Part shown: in pieces, positions 27,173 through 36,098 of the stretch
Layout: every line of letters starts with the position of its first letter
Position numbering within the stretch: the first letter of the stretch is position 1
NCBI RefSeq assembly: GCF_042676045.1
Contig: NZ_JBHTJV010000010.1
Location: 62,001 to 126,000 of the forward strand
Length of the DNA stretch: 64,000 bases
DNA from: Pseudahrensia aquimaris
Lineage (GTDB): Bacteria > Pseudomonadota > Alphaproteobacteria > Rhizobiales > Rhizobiaceae
Direction of reading: 5' to 3'
The notes under the pieces: generated by a model
Database searches by the model: none
Told to the model about the DNA's origin: nothing
The model's input: only the letters and a program-made list of their open reading frames with translations
Made by a program: the position numbers and the translations under genes

Positions 27173-28086
27173 GTGGGAAAGCCGTCATTGTAGGCAGCAA
27201 CTTCTGCGCCATCGGTGCCATCGGCTTGGATAAACCAATCGCCCATCGTGCTGGACGTGACAAAAACCGTGTCGTCACGCGCCATCAAAATATCAAGCGC
27301 TTTCTCAAAATAATGAGCGATGTGCGGCACGCCGATAATGTGCGGGTGCAGCGCGAGCGTCAGCACACGCGGGTTGGTTTCCATCTCGCGTTCGAAAACA
27401 GCAAGCGTTGCTTCGAGCCGCTTAAGAAATTCGTCGCAGGAGCCGTTCTGGATGGCGTAGACCGGCACGTCGTTCAACTCGAACGTGTATGGCAGCCCAA
27501 CCATAGGCCCGTGTTTGGTTCGCAGCCAGACCGGCAGATCGTCCACGGCCCAATCGTGCAGGAAGTCGATTTTGTGCGCTTTTAGAATATCCACCGTATC
27601 CAGCGTCTCGGCCACGCCCGGCCCAAGCCAAGCACGAACCCGCTTACCATCCGCTTGTTGCAGGCGGTCCAGCGTCTTGCGGATGACACTGGCTTCGTCG
27701 TCTACCTGTTTCAACGTCTGTTGGAACCAACCGTGTCCCACGAGTTCCCAATTGGCATCGATGATGGCGTCCATCAATGATGGATAAACATCTGCCGCTT
27801 GCGCGTTCATCAGTGCAGAAGCTGGGAGCGATCTTTCTGCCAGCATTTTCATGATGCGGGGCATTCCGACCCGCATACCGTATTCTACCCAAGAATAATT
27901 CGGCACGTCTGGTGGCGTAGCCGCCGCCCCGTGGGGTGCCGGAATAATTCCGCGCGGCATAGGCCGGTCGAACGGCCAATACTCGACGTTCATAGCCAAA
28001 TGAACCATCAACGGCTTGCCACCGAGCGGTTCAAGGCGGCGGCGCTGCGATGCCATCTGATAGGGGACGCGAGGATTAGGCCACAT
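27169..28086 (-). CDS. NodB-homology polysaccharide-deacetylase-like hydrolase, PuuE/imidase subtype
   Basis: The 305-residue cytoplasmic protein has no signal peptide. It shows HLAMNVEYWPFDRPMP, then VGHGWFQQTL, and near the end LALHPHIIGVPH. These are the diverged NodB motifs seen in metal-poor members of the family such as PuuE-type allantoinases and cyclic-imide hydrolases, not in chitin or peptidoglycan deacetylases. A C-N ring-opening or amide hydrolysis of a small imported molecule is therefore plausible. It lies in an operon between an ABC importer and a CoA-transferase. Exact substrate unknown. Confidence 0.8.
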   Translation of the reverse strand: MWPNPRVPYQMASQRRRLEPLGGKPLMVHLAMNVEYWPFDRPMPRGIIPAPHGAAATPPDVPNYSWVEYGMRVGMPRIMKMLAERSLPASALMNAQAADVYPSLMDAIIDANWELVGHGWFQQTLKQVDDEASVIRKTLDRLQQADGKRVRAWLGPGVAETLDTVDILKAHKIDFLHDWAVDDLPVWLRTKHGPMVGLPYTFELNDVPVYAIQNGSCDEFLKRLEATLAVFEREMETNPRVLTLALHPHIIGVPHIAHYFEKALDILMARDDTVFVTSSTMGDWFIQADGTDGAEVAAYNDGFPT

Positions 28087-28122
28087 GCGTGAACCTCTCT
28101 TGTTGGTCTTTTGATTTACGCA

Positions 28123-29247
28123 TCAGGCCGTATGCAGTCGCAGATCTTGTGGATTCCACGAGGCAACGACTGGTGTGCCCGCCTCAGGAACGGAATCCAT
28201 ATCTTCCACAACGCGAGACACAACTTCGCCGCCGCCCTCCAGTTGCGCGAGATGCGATGTCGTCAGACCCAGATAAACCGCTTCCCGATAGCTAGCCGGT
28301 AAGAACGAGCCTGCCTTCGGTTCATTTTTCGATTTGGATTTCGGTTTAGCAATGCTTAGCTTCACCAGCTCAGACCGCACCGAAAGCGAAACCGATTGGC
28401 CAACGTTGACGCTGTCGTCATCGCTGTCGGCAATGACCGTTATTCCCGCCACATCAACGGAAACCTTGTTCTTCGTCACCTTCGTTACGGTGCCATCAAA
28501 AATGTTGTTCTCTCCCACAAAGCTGGCGGTGAAGCGCTTGCGTGGCGCGCGATAGACGTCTTTGGCGGGGCCAACTTCCACCAACTTCCCGTTTGCGATC
28601 AGCGCGATACGGTCTGCCACCGTCATCGCTTCTTCCTGATTGTGGGTCACGTGAATGAAGGTCATGCCCAACTTGTGTTGGAGATGTTTGAGTTCCAGAC
28701 ACATATCTTTGCGCAACTGTGCGTCCAGCGCTGCAAGTGGCTCATCTAGCAGCAATACATCGCGCTCCAACACCATCGCACGGGCAAGCTGCACGCGCTG
28801 TTGTTGCCCGCCGGAAAGTTCATGCGGTTTGCGCTCGGAATAACCGTTGAGCCCCACCATTTCCAAAGCTGCCATGCTTTTCTCGTGGCGCTCGTTCTTT
28901 CCAATGCCAGCAATCTTCAGCCCATAGCCAACATTGTTCAGCACATTCATGTGGGGGAACAATGCATACGATTGAAAGACCATTGAAGTTGGCCGCTTGT
29001 CGGGCGGCAGATGGCCAACGTCTTCTCCGTGCAGCAGCACTTGGCCCTTTGTTGCGCGGTGAAAGCCACCAATGGTTCGCAACAGGGTTGTTTTTCCTCC
29101 GCCGCTGGGTCCAAGCAGAGCGAAATATTCGCCGGACGCAATCGAAAGATTGACGTCGGTCAGAGCAACCACGTCACCATAATGCTTGGCAAGGCCGCGC
29201 ACTTCCACTGCGGGTGGTGTGCCGTTTTGTGTGCCCCTGACGGTCAT
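28123..29247 (-). CDS. ABC transporter ATP-binding protein, PotA-like
   Basis: The 374-residue ATPase has the Walker A sequence LGPSGGGKTT, the signature LSGGQQQRVQLARA, the Walker B VLLLDEPLAALD and the switch histidine in IHVTHNQEE. The C-terminal third forms an OB-like TOBE regulatory domain, as in the PotA/FbpC/MalK class. It energises import through the two permeases encoded directly upstream in the same operon. The family class covers spermidine/putrescine, iron, thiamine and organic-acid importers, so the ligand cannot be deduced. Confidence 0.93.
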   Translation of the reverse strand: MTVRGTQNGTPPAVEVRGLAKHYGDVVALTDVNLSIASGEYFALLGPSGGGKTTLLRTIGGFHRATKGQVLLHGEDVGHLPPDKRPTSMVFQSYALFPHMNVLNNVGYGLKIAGIGKNERHEKSMAALEMVGLNGYSERKPHELSGGQQQRVQLARAMVLERDVLLLDEPLAALDAQLRKDMCLELKHLQHKLGMTFIHVTHNQEEAMTVADRIALIANGKLVEVGPAKDVYRAPRKRFTASFVGENNIFDGTVTKVTKNKVSVDVAGITVIADSDDDSVNVGQSVSLSVRSELVKLSIAKPKSKSKNEPKAGSFLPASYREAVYLGLTTSHLAQLEGGGEVVSRVVEDMDSVPEAGTPVVASWNPQDLRLHTA

Positions 29248-29266
29248 TTCAAGTTCCCCTTAGCGC

Positions 29267-30154
29267 TTATGTGGCTGGCGCTGGTTCGGCCACTTCGCGC
29301 GACTGTTTTGCCAGCATTTCTGCGCGGATCATGGTGTAGACGATAATGCTTCCGATCACGGCGATCGCAACGAAACTGACGAAGGCGGACATCGCGTAGG
29401 ACTGTTCCGACATGCCGGTATTCAGCATTTGCGAAATCAAGACGGTGGTGAATGTATCAAACCCGCCCTTCAGCAAACTCGTGCGGGTGTATTCGTTGAA
29501 GCACAGGATGATTGTGAAGGATGCGGCGCTGAACACGCCTGCGCGGATTTGCGGAAATTCGATATCCCAAAACGCCTGCCAGGCGGTTGCCCCGCAAGCG
29601 CGAGCCGCTTCCGTCTGTTCGCGGTTATAGCGGCCCATCGTGATCAGGATCACGATAAAAGAATAGGGAATCGTGTAAATGATCAAACCGACGAGCGCGG
29701 TGAGAAACCCGAGATCAAACCAGGTATCGAAGACCGATGTACCCAGCATGTCGCCCAAAGCCTGAAACACAAGGTTCGCATTTTTGAAAAAGACAAGCAG
29801 TGCGGAACCCAGAATATCGGGTGCAACAAAAAGAGGTGCCAGCAATAGAAACACCGGCAGCACCTTGTTGCTCGATGCCTTGTAATATTTGGCGGCCAGC
29901 AGAGCGAAGGGCACGCCGATGATGGTCGTGGTGACAGCCAGCGTCATGGTCCAGCCCAGCGCGCCCATCAGCAGTTTGTCAGAGAAGATCAGGCCATACC
30001 ATTGCACCGTGAACTCATAGCTGTTGGCTCCGAAGCCATTCAGGTTGAACGAGATATACATGACGTAAAACACCGGACTCATCAGCGTGAACACGACGAG
30101 TAAGAGGTAAGACCACTTGAGGCGATGGAGCCATGGGTTTGAATAATCGTCCAA
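29267..30154 (-). CDS. ABC transporter permease, PotC-like
   Basis: The 295-residue inner-membrane protein has six predicted membrane helices. The EAA loop reads EAARACGATAWQAFWDIEFPQI at roughly residues 180-201, the docking site for the ATPase. The arrangement and length match PotC-type (type I importer) permeases. It is paired with the preceding PotB-like permease (25 bp upstream) and followed after 19 bp by the ATPase gene. A cytoplasmic Pro/Ala-rich tail ends the protein. Confidence 0.92.
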   Translation of the reverse strand: MDDYSNPWLHRLKWSYLLLVVFTLMSPVFYVMYISFNLNGFGANSYEFTVQWYGLIFSDKLLMGALGWTMTLAVTTTIIGVPFALLAAKYYKASSNKVLPVFLLLAPLFVAPDILGSALLVFFKNANLVFQALGDMLGTSVFDTWFDLGFLTALVGLIIYTIPYSFIVILITMGRYNREQTEAARACGATAWQAFWDIEFPQIRAGVFSAASFTIILCFNEYTRTSLLKGGFDTFTTVLISQMLNTGMSEQSYAMSAFVSFVAIAVIGSIIVYTMIRAEMLAKQSREVAEPAPAT

Positions 30155-30179
30155 TGAACTGGTCCGTTTTGCTGAGCGT

Positions 30180-31091
30180 TTAGTTGATTGGCGAGAGAAT
30201 TTTAGTCAGGTCAAAAAGACGGTGGCCGATATAAAGTAGCCCCATCAGGGTCGTCATCATGATGCCACTCACGGCCATAGCAAGCGGGAAGTCCAAGGCT
30301 GCGATTGCCTGCGTTGCAATAAGCCCTGCATTAACCGCACCCGCGCCGCCCAATATGTTTGGCAGAAGAGCAACCCCCAAACCGTTAACGAAAATGAAGA
30401 CACAACCCGCAAAAATACCTGGTGCTGCAAGCGGTAATATCACGTCAATAAAGCGGCGAACTGTCCCCGCGCCGAGATCGTCACAGACCTCAAAAATGTA
30501 TTTCGGAACCGCCTCCATGGCGAGAAAGCCGGAAAATACAATGAACGGCAGAAACGACATAACCTCGCCAATGATGACCCCTGTATGGGTGTAAAGCAGT
30601 GCCGTGATTGGCTCATTGATCAGACCAAGACTTTCAAGCGTGCTGTTGACCAACCCGTTGCGCTGCAAGACAGGCCGCAGGGCAAACACGCGGATGATTT
30701 CAGACACCATGAAGGGAAGGATAAACAACAAGACCACTCGGTGCTGGGCCGCTTGCGGAACGGATTTTCGCAGGAATACGGCTATCGGAAAGCCGAGAAC
30801 GAAGCAGATCACCACGGAAATCAACGAATAGTACATCGACGACAGGAAGTTATTCAGCCGTGCGGAAAAGAAAAAATTTTCATAAGCCAGCAGCGAAAAG
30901 CCGGGCTCCATCCAAAACATCGTGCGCTCAAAGACGCTGAACACAACGGTCAGAGCCATTGGCAGCGCGAAGAAAACCACCATAAAAATAATGGGTAATC
31001 GGAAAGCCCATTTGCTTAGGCTCTCCATCACGTCGAAGCGACTGCCGCCGAAGGTTTTTTCTCCGGCGGCGCTGATTGAGGATGGCTTCAT
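30180..31091 (-). CDS. ABC transporter permease, PotB-like
   Basis: The 303-residue protein has six predicted membrane helices and an EAA-like loop EVCDDLGAGTVRRFIDVILP. The start was set at the Met of MKPSSISAAGEK, 14 bp after the stop of the binding-protein gene. An upstream in-frame start would overlap that gene by 70 bp and lacks family resemblance. The N-terminal 25 residues before the first helix are longer than usual. It works with the PotC-like permease and ATPase in the same operon. Confidence 0.9.
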   Translation of the reverse strand: MKPSSISAAGEKTFGGSRFDVMESLSKWAFRLPIIFMVVFFALPMALTVVFSVFERTMFWMEPGFSLLAYENFFFSARLNNFLSSMYYSLISVVICFVLGFPIAVFLRKSVPQAAQHRVVLLFILPFMVSEIIRVFALRPVLQRNGLVNSTLESLGLINEPITALLYTHTGVIIGEVMSFLPFIVFSGFLAMEAVPKYIFEVCDDLGAGTVRRFIDVILPLAAPGIFAGCVFIFVNGLGVALLPNILGGAGAVNAGLIATQAIAALDFPLAMAVSGIMMTTLMGLLYIGHRLFDLTKILSPIN

Positions 31092-31105
31092 CGAAGTCGG
31101 GCCGA

Positions 31106-32269
31106 TCAGGCGGCCTGGACCCGTGCCCACCAATCCTGATAGGCGCGGATGTTGGTTGGGAACACATTCTGCCAAGAGTTGCCCGGTGTTTCGCTGCGCG
31201 CCTTCTTGCGCTCAAGACGCACGGCCAGTTGTGCCTTCGTCTCTGCGTCAAAGTCAGCCGGATTGGCTTCAATATACTCGCTCACGCCCGTCATCTGTGG
31301 CGTGAAACCGAGGCCCGCCAAAGTGCGTGCCCCGAACCAAGGCGATAGGTACACGTTAGCCAGTGCGTTAAAAGCATCTTCCATGCCACGCTCTTTACCA
31401 CCCTTGGTCAGCATCAAAACGTTGTTCCAGGACTGGTGCCCCTCTTTCATCGTGCCGTAACGAATATCCTGGCCATTCTTGCGGGCTGCGAAGATCTGGA
31501 TGACTTCCCAGCAAGAAGAGACGAGCACCTCTTCAGAAGACAGCAGGTCGGACCCGTTCTGAACACCATCCCAGAACGTGCGGAAATGACCTTTTTTCTT
31601 CAGGTCGATCAGGAACTCGCAAACCCCTTTCACTTCCGCTTCCGACATATCGGACGGGTTCTCGATGTCCTGTTTGCCGGACTGCTTCAGATAAATCGCC
31701 GTATTCGTTAGTGTTGGGCCAAAGTCGTTTTGCATAGCAGCACGACCGCGGAACTGACTGTCAAAAAGGGCTTCCCATGATGTCAGTTCTTCGCCGATCT
31801 TCTCGTAGTTGAACGCCAGACTATCCGCATTGGAAATGTAGGGAATGGCGACAACTTTCCCTTCGTGGCGAATTGTGTCAGCAGCACTCGCGCCTTCTTT
31901 ATAGCGCGGCTCAATGTTCGCCCAGTTTGGGATCTTTGACGTGTCAATTTCAACGATCGCGCCTTGTGAGGCCAGTGCATCTTCCATGCCTCCGCCATTG
32001 TCTGTCATGGCATCGTAAAGCTTGTTACCGTCACCCACGACCATTTTTTGAATGGACTCATCGGCCCGCGCGCTTTTCGCGATGTTGGCGATTGGAATGC
32101 CGGCCTGAGCCTCCATTGCCGTCCAGTCTTTTGCACCCACCTTCGCGATGCCCGGTGCCCAGACCTTGAGGGGATCGGCAGCGAAAGCGTTAACAGGCAG
32201 CCCAGCGGCCACGGCTGCAGAACCCATGAGTGCCAGCAATTGTCGGCGGTTAAATTCTGTCTGGTTCAT
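31106..32269 (-). CDS. ABC transporter substrate-binding protein (PotD-like), twin-arginine-type signal
   Basis: The 387-residue precursor begins MNQTEFNRRQLLALMGSA, a twin-arginine-type signal (NRRQLL) followed by a hydrophobic stretch ending near NAFAA. The mature part is a cluster D-type extracellular binding protein with NADSLAFNYEKIG and LVSSCWEVIQIFAARKNG. The start at 32269 is chosen because the signal begins there; the 43 residues further upstream are not protein-like. It is the first gene of the leftward eight-gene operon and would deliver the pathway substrate. The Tat signal suggests folding before export, though this needs verification. Confidence 0.88.
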   Translation of the reverse strand: MNQTEFNRRQLLALMGSAAVAAGLPVNAFAADPLKVWAPGIAKVGAKDWTAMEAQAGIPIANIAKSARADESIQKMVVGDGNKLYDAMTDNGGGMEDALASQGAIVEIDTSKIPNWANIEPRYKEGASAADTIRHEGKVVAIPYISNADSLAFNYEKIGEELTSWEALFDSQFRGRAAMQNDFGPTLTNTAIYLKQSGKQDIENPSDMSEAEVKGVCEFLIDLKKKGHFRTFWDGVQNGSDLLSSEEVLVSSCWEVIQIFAARKNGQDIRYGTMKEGHQSWNNVLMLTKGGKERGMEDAFNALANVYLSPWFGARTLAGLGFTPQMTGVSEYIEANPADFDAETKAQLAVRLERKKARSETPGNSWQNVFPTNIRAYQDWWARVQAA

Positions 32270-32682
32270 TTTCTGTCTCACTTTCTGGTTGGACTTAACT
32301 TGTCGGCGGGCTGGAATATGGTCAGTTGTTTGGAGCAGCTCACTTTGTCGCGTCGTTATAAGTTCTACATCACAGCACAGGCGTGCTCCGCGTGACATTG
32401 CAAAATTTGTGCACGAAAAATTCGATTGTCACAATTGCCTTTCAACGAATTTCAACAATGTGTTTCTCGCGTTTCAACAAAATAGACAGCTAAGCAAATG
32501 AAAATAAAAAATAATCATGGTTAAGTGTCAAAATGCCGCGACCATAATGGTTCTCATGACGTTAGCGCTTGTGCGAGATAATGGACACAAAATGGCGCGT
32601 CCTGTATGGACTACCAAACGCTCCAGCAACAAGCAATCAGCCCGTTGGTGATTAAAATCGGCTGGTTGAAAATCGGAAATTC
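32270..32682. promoter_or_regulatory. 413-bp AT-rich divergent control region between the two catabolic operons
   Basis: This is the only gene-free stretch over 300 bp. It is clearly AT-richer than its surroundings. It contains a near-perfect dyad ATTGT-C-ACAAT at 32425-32435. Three copies of TTTCAAC begin at 32440, 32450 and 32472, about one and two helical turns apart. A GGAAA sequence sits just before the ATG of the PrpD-like gene. I see no open frame or RNA gene in it. It probably holds both promoters and the operator of an unidentified regulator, perhaps the GntR protein encoded at 39.8-40.5 kb. Confidence 0.55.
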
Positions 32683-34098
32683 ATGAAAATGACGGCAGCT
32701 TTTGTCCAAATGTTGGATACCACAGCGTCCTTAAGCGGCGAGCTGGTTGGCTGGTGTGAAAGATCCATTGATGCCGCTGATCGGGCGCGCGCTTCACTCC
32801 ATTTGCTTGATTGGCTTGGCTGCGCACTCGCGGCTCAAGCCGAGCCGATGGCGGGCAAATTGAACAAATGGTCTTCGGTCCAACACGCATCGGGAAGAGC
32901 ATTCGCAATTGGCTTTGGACCAGTGGGCGCAGAACAGGCAGCCTTCGCCAATGGTGGTTTGGGCAATTTGCTGGAGATGGACGACCTGCACCGCTCGTCA
33001 ATTTTACACGCGGGAGACGTCGTGGTGCCTGCTGTTCTGGCGATGGGGCAAGCTCGTCAATCCAACCCTAAAAACCTGCTCGATGCGCTGGTTGTCGGTT
33101 ACGAAGTTGCGCTTCGTATCGGTGCAGCTGCAGCCAGTGGTGGCTATTCATCATGGTATAATTCCGCAACATGCGGTGTTTTTGGTGCCGCCATGGGCGC
33201 TGCGCACGTCATCGGATTGGACCGGAATGCCCGCATGAACGCTCTCGGCCAAGCCGGCATGCAGGCATCTGGCGTGTGGCAATGCAGATTGGAGGCGACC
33301 GACAGCAAGCAGCTTGCAACGGCTCACGCAGCACGGGCGGGGGTCACATCCGTCACGCTGGCCGAAGCTGGTTGCGCTGGCGCTAGTGAAATTCTTGAAG
33401 GCCCGATGGGCTTTTTCAAGACCTACTATCCAGATGCGAACACAGCTTTGTTGTTGAGCACGGAAAACACGTCTTGGCTGCTTCATGATGTTAGCTTCAA
33501 GCCTTGGCCTTCCTGCCGCCACACCCACCCAATCATCCATCTTGGTCTGCAAATGCGGGAACGCTTGATTGGTGCCTCAATCCAAAAAATAAAAATCAAG
33601 ACTTACCAGGCCGGTCAGTCCTTTTGCGATAACGCGCACCCAAAGAGCGATCACGAAGCACGGTTCAGTCTCCAGCATTGCCTTGCAGTTGCCCTGGTGC
33701 GCGGCGCGCCCACTTTGAGTGACTTTGGCGTTGCCGCCCGTGAGAACGCTCAATTGGCTGCAATGCGCAGTCGCATTGAGGTAGGGACAGATGAGGCGTT
33801 GAGCGCTGCCTTTCCTCATTCGATGGGTGGAGCGCTTTCGATCACACTTGATGATGGGTCAATGATTGAAGCCAGCACCGAGCACGCTTTGGGCGACCCA
33901 CTTTTGCCGCTGAGTGCTGAGCAATTGCGCGAAAAGTTCACAGCAAATGCAGTCTGGGGCGGAGTGGCCGAGAAGCAAGCCGAGGCACTTATTCAAGCGA
34001 TAGACGATTTGCCAAACGCGCAAGACCTAATCGCACTGAATGCTGCCGTTGCTGCAACCTTCAAATCAAACATCCAGTCAGGAGCATCCCATGAGTGA
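32683..34098 (+). CDS. MmgE/PrpD family protein
   Basis: The 471-residue protein matches the two-domain MmgE/PrpD fold: DWLGCALAAQ near the N terminus, EMDDLHRSSILHAGDVVVPA (family EMDDxH..S..HPG motif), SFKPWPSCRHTHP and AFPHSMGGALSI. Family activities include 2-methylcitrate dehydratase, cis-aconitate decarboxylase and iminodisuccinate epimerase. None can be selected on sequence alone. The HPG of the motif is HAG here. It opens the rightward six-gene operon and overlaps the cupin gene by 8 bp. Confidence 0.87.
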   Translation: MKMTAAFVQMLDTTASLSGELVGWCERSIDAADRARASLHLLDWLGCALAAQAEPMAGKLNKWSSVQHASGRAFAIGFGPVGAEQAAFANGGLGNLLEMDDLHRSSILHAGDVVVPAVLAMGQARQSNPKNLLDALVVGYEVALRIGAAAASGGYSSWYNSATCGVFGAAMGAAHVIGLDRNARMNALGQAGMQASGVWQCRLEATDSKQLATAHAARAGVTSVTLAEAGCAGASEILEGPMGFFKTYYPDANTALLLSTENTSWLLHDVSFKPWPSCRHTHPIIHLGLQMRERLIGASIQKIKIKTYQAGQSFCDNAHPKSDHEARFSLQHCLAVALVRGAPTLSDFGVAARENAQLAAMRSRIEVGTDEALSAAFPHSMGGALSITLDDGSMIEASTEHALGDPLLPLSAEQLREKFTANAVWGGVAEKQAEALIQAIDDLPNAQDLIALNAAVAATFKSNIQSGASHE

Positions 34099-34453
34099 TA
34101 TTGCCGATATCAAACCGCCGATCCCCTTCGGTCCCGTCGATTTAGACGCCGGGTGGGAGCAAGTCCCTGGCGGCGCTCCCGGCGTGCAACAAAAGATGCT
34201 GTCGGGTCTTTTGGAAGAAGACGTCATGCGCGGGGTTCGCACCCGCTTGATCCGCTTTCTCCCCGGCACAGTCGCGCCTGATCAGTTCCTTCATGACTAT
34301 TGGGAAGAGGTTTATCTGATAGATGGCACTTTGGTTGCTGCTGGCGAGACCTTCACAGCACCATGCTACGCTTGCCGTCCACCGGGAACTCCCCACGGTC
34401 CGTTCAGCTCTCCGAGTGGCTGCGTCTTTTTCGAAATTCAATATTACGTCTGA
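34091..34453 (+). CDS. Small cupin-domain protein
   Basis: The 120-residue protein has a single cupin barrel with EEVYLIDGTLVAAG (first motif, metal-binding positions partly altered) and PPGTPHGPFSSPSGCVFFEIQ (second motif with one His). AGGAG at 34080-34084 fixes the start at 34091, inside the end of the PrpD-like gene. Only one clear histidine ligand per motif is visible, so metal binding may be weak. Similar ChrR-type cupins act as isomerases, dioxygenases or sensors. Function unassigned; co-translation with the PrpD-like protein suggests a partner role. Confidence 0.75.
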   Translation: MSDIADIKPPIPFGPVDLDAGWEQVPGGAPGVQQKMLSGLLEEDVMRGVRTRLIRFLPGTVAPDQFLHDYWEEVYLIDGTLVAAGETFTAPCYACRPPGTPHGPFSSPSGCVFFEIQYYV

Positions 34454-34473
34454 TCGACAGAGAGGGTCCGAGC

Positions 34474-35253
34474 ATGGATCTGCAATTGAAAGGCAAGCGC
34501 GTTCTTGTCACTGGCGCGTCCAAGGGTATCGGCCTTGCTGTCGCGAAAGCGTTTGCTGAAGAGGGTGCGCAACTGACACTTGTTGCACGCTCAGCTGACG
34601 CCTTGGCTGCGGCCGAGAAACAGGTGGTCGAACATGGTGGTAAAAGCGTAACGAGCCACGCCCTAGATCTTTCCACAAATGAAGGCCGCGAGGCGTTGTT
34701 CAAGGCCCAACCCGACATCGACGTAGTGGTGAACAATGCCGGCGCCATCAAGCCCGGTCGATTGGCCGACCTCGAAATGCAGGATTGGCATGAGGGCTGG
34801 AGCTTGAAGGTTTTCGGATACATCCATTTGTGCAAGCTCTATTCCGCAGCAATGGCCAAGCGCGGCAGTGGCACAATCATCAACATCATTGGCATGGGCG
34901 GTCGCGCTGTGCGCCCAAACTATATCTGTGGCGCTGCTGGCAATGCGGCTCTGATTGGCTTCACCAATGCTTTAGGTGCGGAGACGCCAGCGTCTGGTGT
35001 TCGCGTTTTTGGTATTAATCCTTCGCCCACTTTGACGGACCGCATGACAACGATGTTCAGAAAGAGGGCCGCTGAAGAATTGGGCGATGAAGCTCTTTGG
35101 GAGCAGTTAATTGACCCCAAAGCCTTTCCCTTCGGTCGCCCCAAACATCCAGATGAAGTCGCCGCACTGTGCGCCATGCTGGCCTCACCGCGCGTGGAAT
35201 ATCTGTCCGGTACCGTAATTGATATTGACGGGGGCGGCCAATGGAACGCGTAG
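34474..35253 (+). CDS. Short-chain dehydrogenase/reductase with altered active site
   Basis: The 259-residue protein keeps the SDR cofactor motif TGASKGIG (13-20) and the NNAG motif (87-90). The active site is unusual: Tyr 150 is followed by ICGA, so the catalytic Lys expected at 154 is Ala. The Ser expected 13 residues before the Tyr is missing (INIIGMGG). The start at 34474 matches the usual SDR N terminus. It lies 20 bp after the cupin gene. This is a real SDR subfamily rather than a sequencing error, because the surrounding segment is otherwise well conserved. The reaction is unknown. Confidence 0.83.
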   Translation: MDLQLKGKRVLVTGASKGIGLAVAKAFAEEGAQLTLVARSADALAAAEKQVVEHGGKSVTSHALDLSTNEGREALFKAQPDIDVVVNNAGAIKPGRLADLEMQDWHEGWSLKVFGYIHLCKLYSAAMAKRGSGTIINIIGMGGRAVRPNYICGAAGNAALIGFTNALGAETPASGVRVFGINPSPTLTDRMTTMFRKRAAEELGDEALWEQLIDPKAFPFGRPKHPDEVAALCAMLASPRVEYLSGTVIDIDGGGQWNA

Positions 35254-35281
35254 ACGCAATAAGTCTTGGCTGCGAGGGCGC

Positions 35282-36094
35282 ATGACGAGCATGCAACCGA
35301 CAGATTTTGCAGATGGTCGCCTTAAGGCCGATCGCGATGGTGCTATCGGGCGCATCATCTTCAACAATCCTGACCGCATGAACGCGATGGCGCTTGCAAT
35401 GTGGGACGGTTTGAAAGACGCGCTCGCGATGTTTGAAAACGACGATACGATCCGCGTTGTCGTCCTGTCTGGCGCAGGGGACAAAGCCTTTGTTTCCGGC
35501 GCTGACATCTCGGAGTTTGACGCATTGCGCTCCACCCCAGCAGGAGTCGAAAACTACAACGCTCGTTCCGAGGCTGCAGATGCAGCGCTCTACAATTTTC
35601 CCAAACCGACGATTGCTGAAATCAAGGGTTATTGCGTTGGCGGTGGCATGGGCTTGGCGGTCGCGTGCGATCTGCGGGTCTGCGCAGACGACACCCGCAT
35701 GGGCATTACAGCGGGCAAGCTGGGCTTGGGATACGGCTACGATGGCGTGAGAAAACTGGTCAGCCTTCTCGGCCCCGCTGTGGCGGCTGAAATTCTCTGC
35801 ACAGCAAAGCTCTTCACCGCTGAGGAAGCGCTGATGAAAGGTATGGTCAGCGAAGTTGTTGCCCGCGCCGATCTTCGCGCATCGGTTGACGCATTAGCCC
35901 AACGCATAGCGGCGAATGCTCCCCTCTCATTGGAAGCAGCAAAGGCGGCCATTCGCACCATTTCCATCCCTGAAAATGGAATTGGCCGCGAGGGAATAGA
36001 CGCGCTCACGGCTGCCTGTTTTGCAAGCGAAGACTATGCTGAGGGCCGCGCGGCTTTTGCGCAAAAACGTAAACCTGAATTCAAGCGGCGGTAG
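35282..36094 (+). CDS. Enoyl-CoA hydratase/isomerase (crotonase) family protein lacking both catalytic glutamates
   Basis: The 270-residue protein has the crotonase core, with oxyanion-hole elements AFVSGADISEF and GYCVGGGMGLAVACD. In hydratases the two catalytic Glu residues lie in GGGCELA and FGQPEI. Here the first position is Gly 124 (GGGMGLA) and the second is Ala 144 (MGITAGKLGLG). The CoA pocket looks intact, so another crotonase-type reaction is more likely: isomerisation, decarboxylation or C-C hydrolysis. It starts 28 bp after the SDR gene and is followed 4 bp later by the MaoC-like gene. Confidence 0.85.
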   Translation: MTSMQPTDFADGRLKADRDGAIGRIIFNNPDRMNAMALAMWDGLKDALAMFENDDTIRVVVLSGAGDKAFVSGADISEFDALRSTPAGVENYNARSEAADAALYNFPKPTIAEIKGYCVGGGMGLAVACDLRVCADDTRMGITAGKLGLGYGYDGVRKLVSLLGPAVAAEILCTAKLFTAEEALMKGMVSEVVARADLRASVDALAQRIAANAPLSLEAAKAAIRTISIPENGIGREGIDALTAACFASEDYAEGRAAFAQKRKPEFKRR

Positions 36095-36098
36095 ATCC

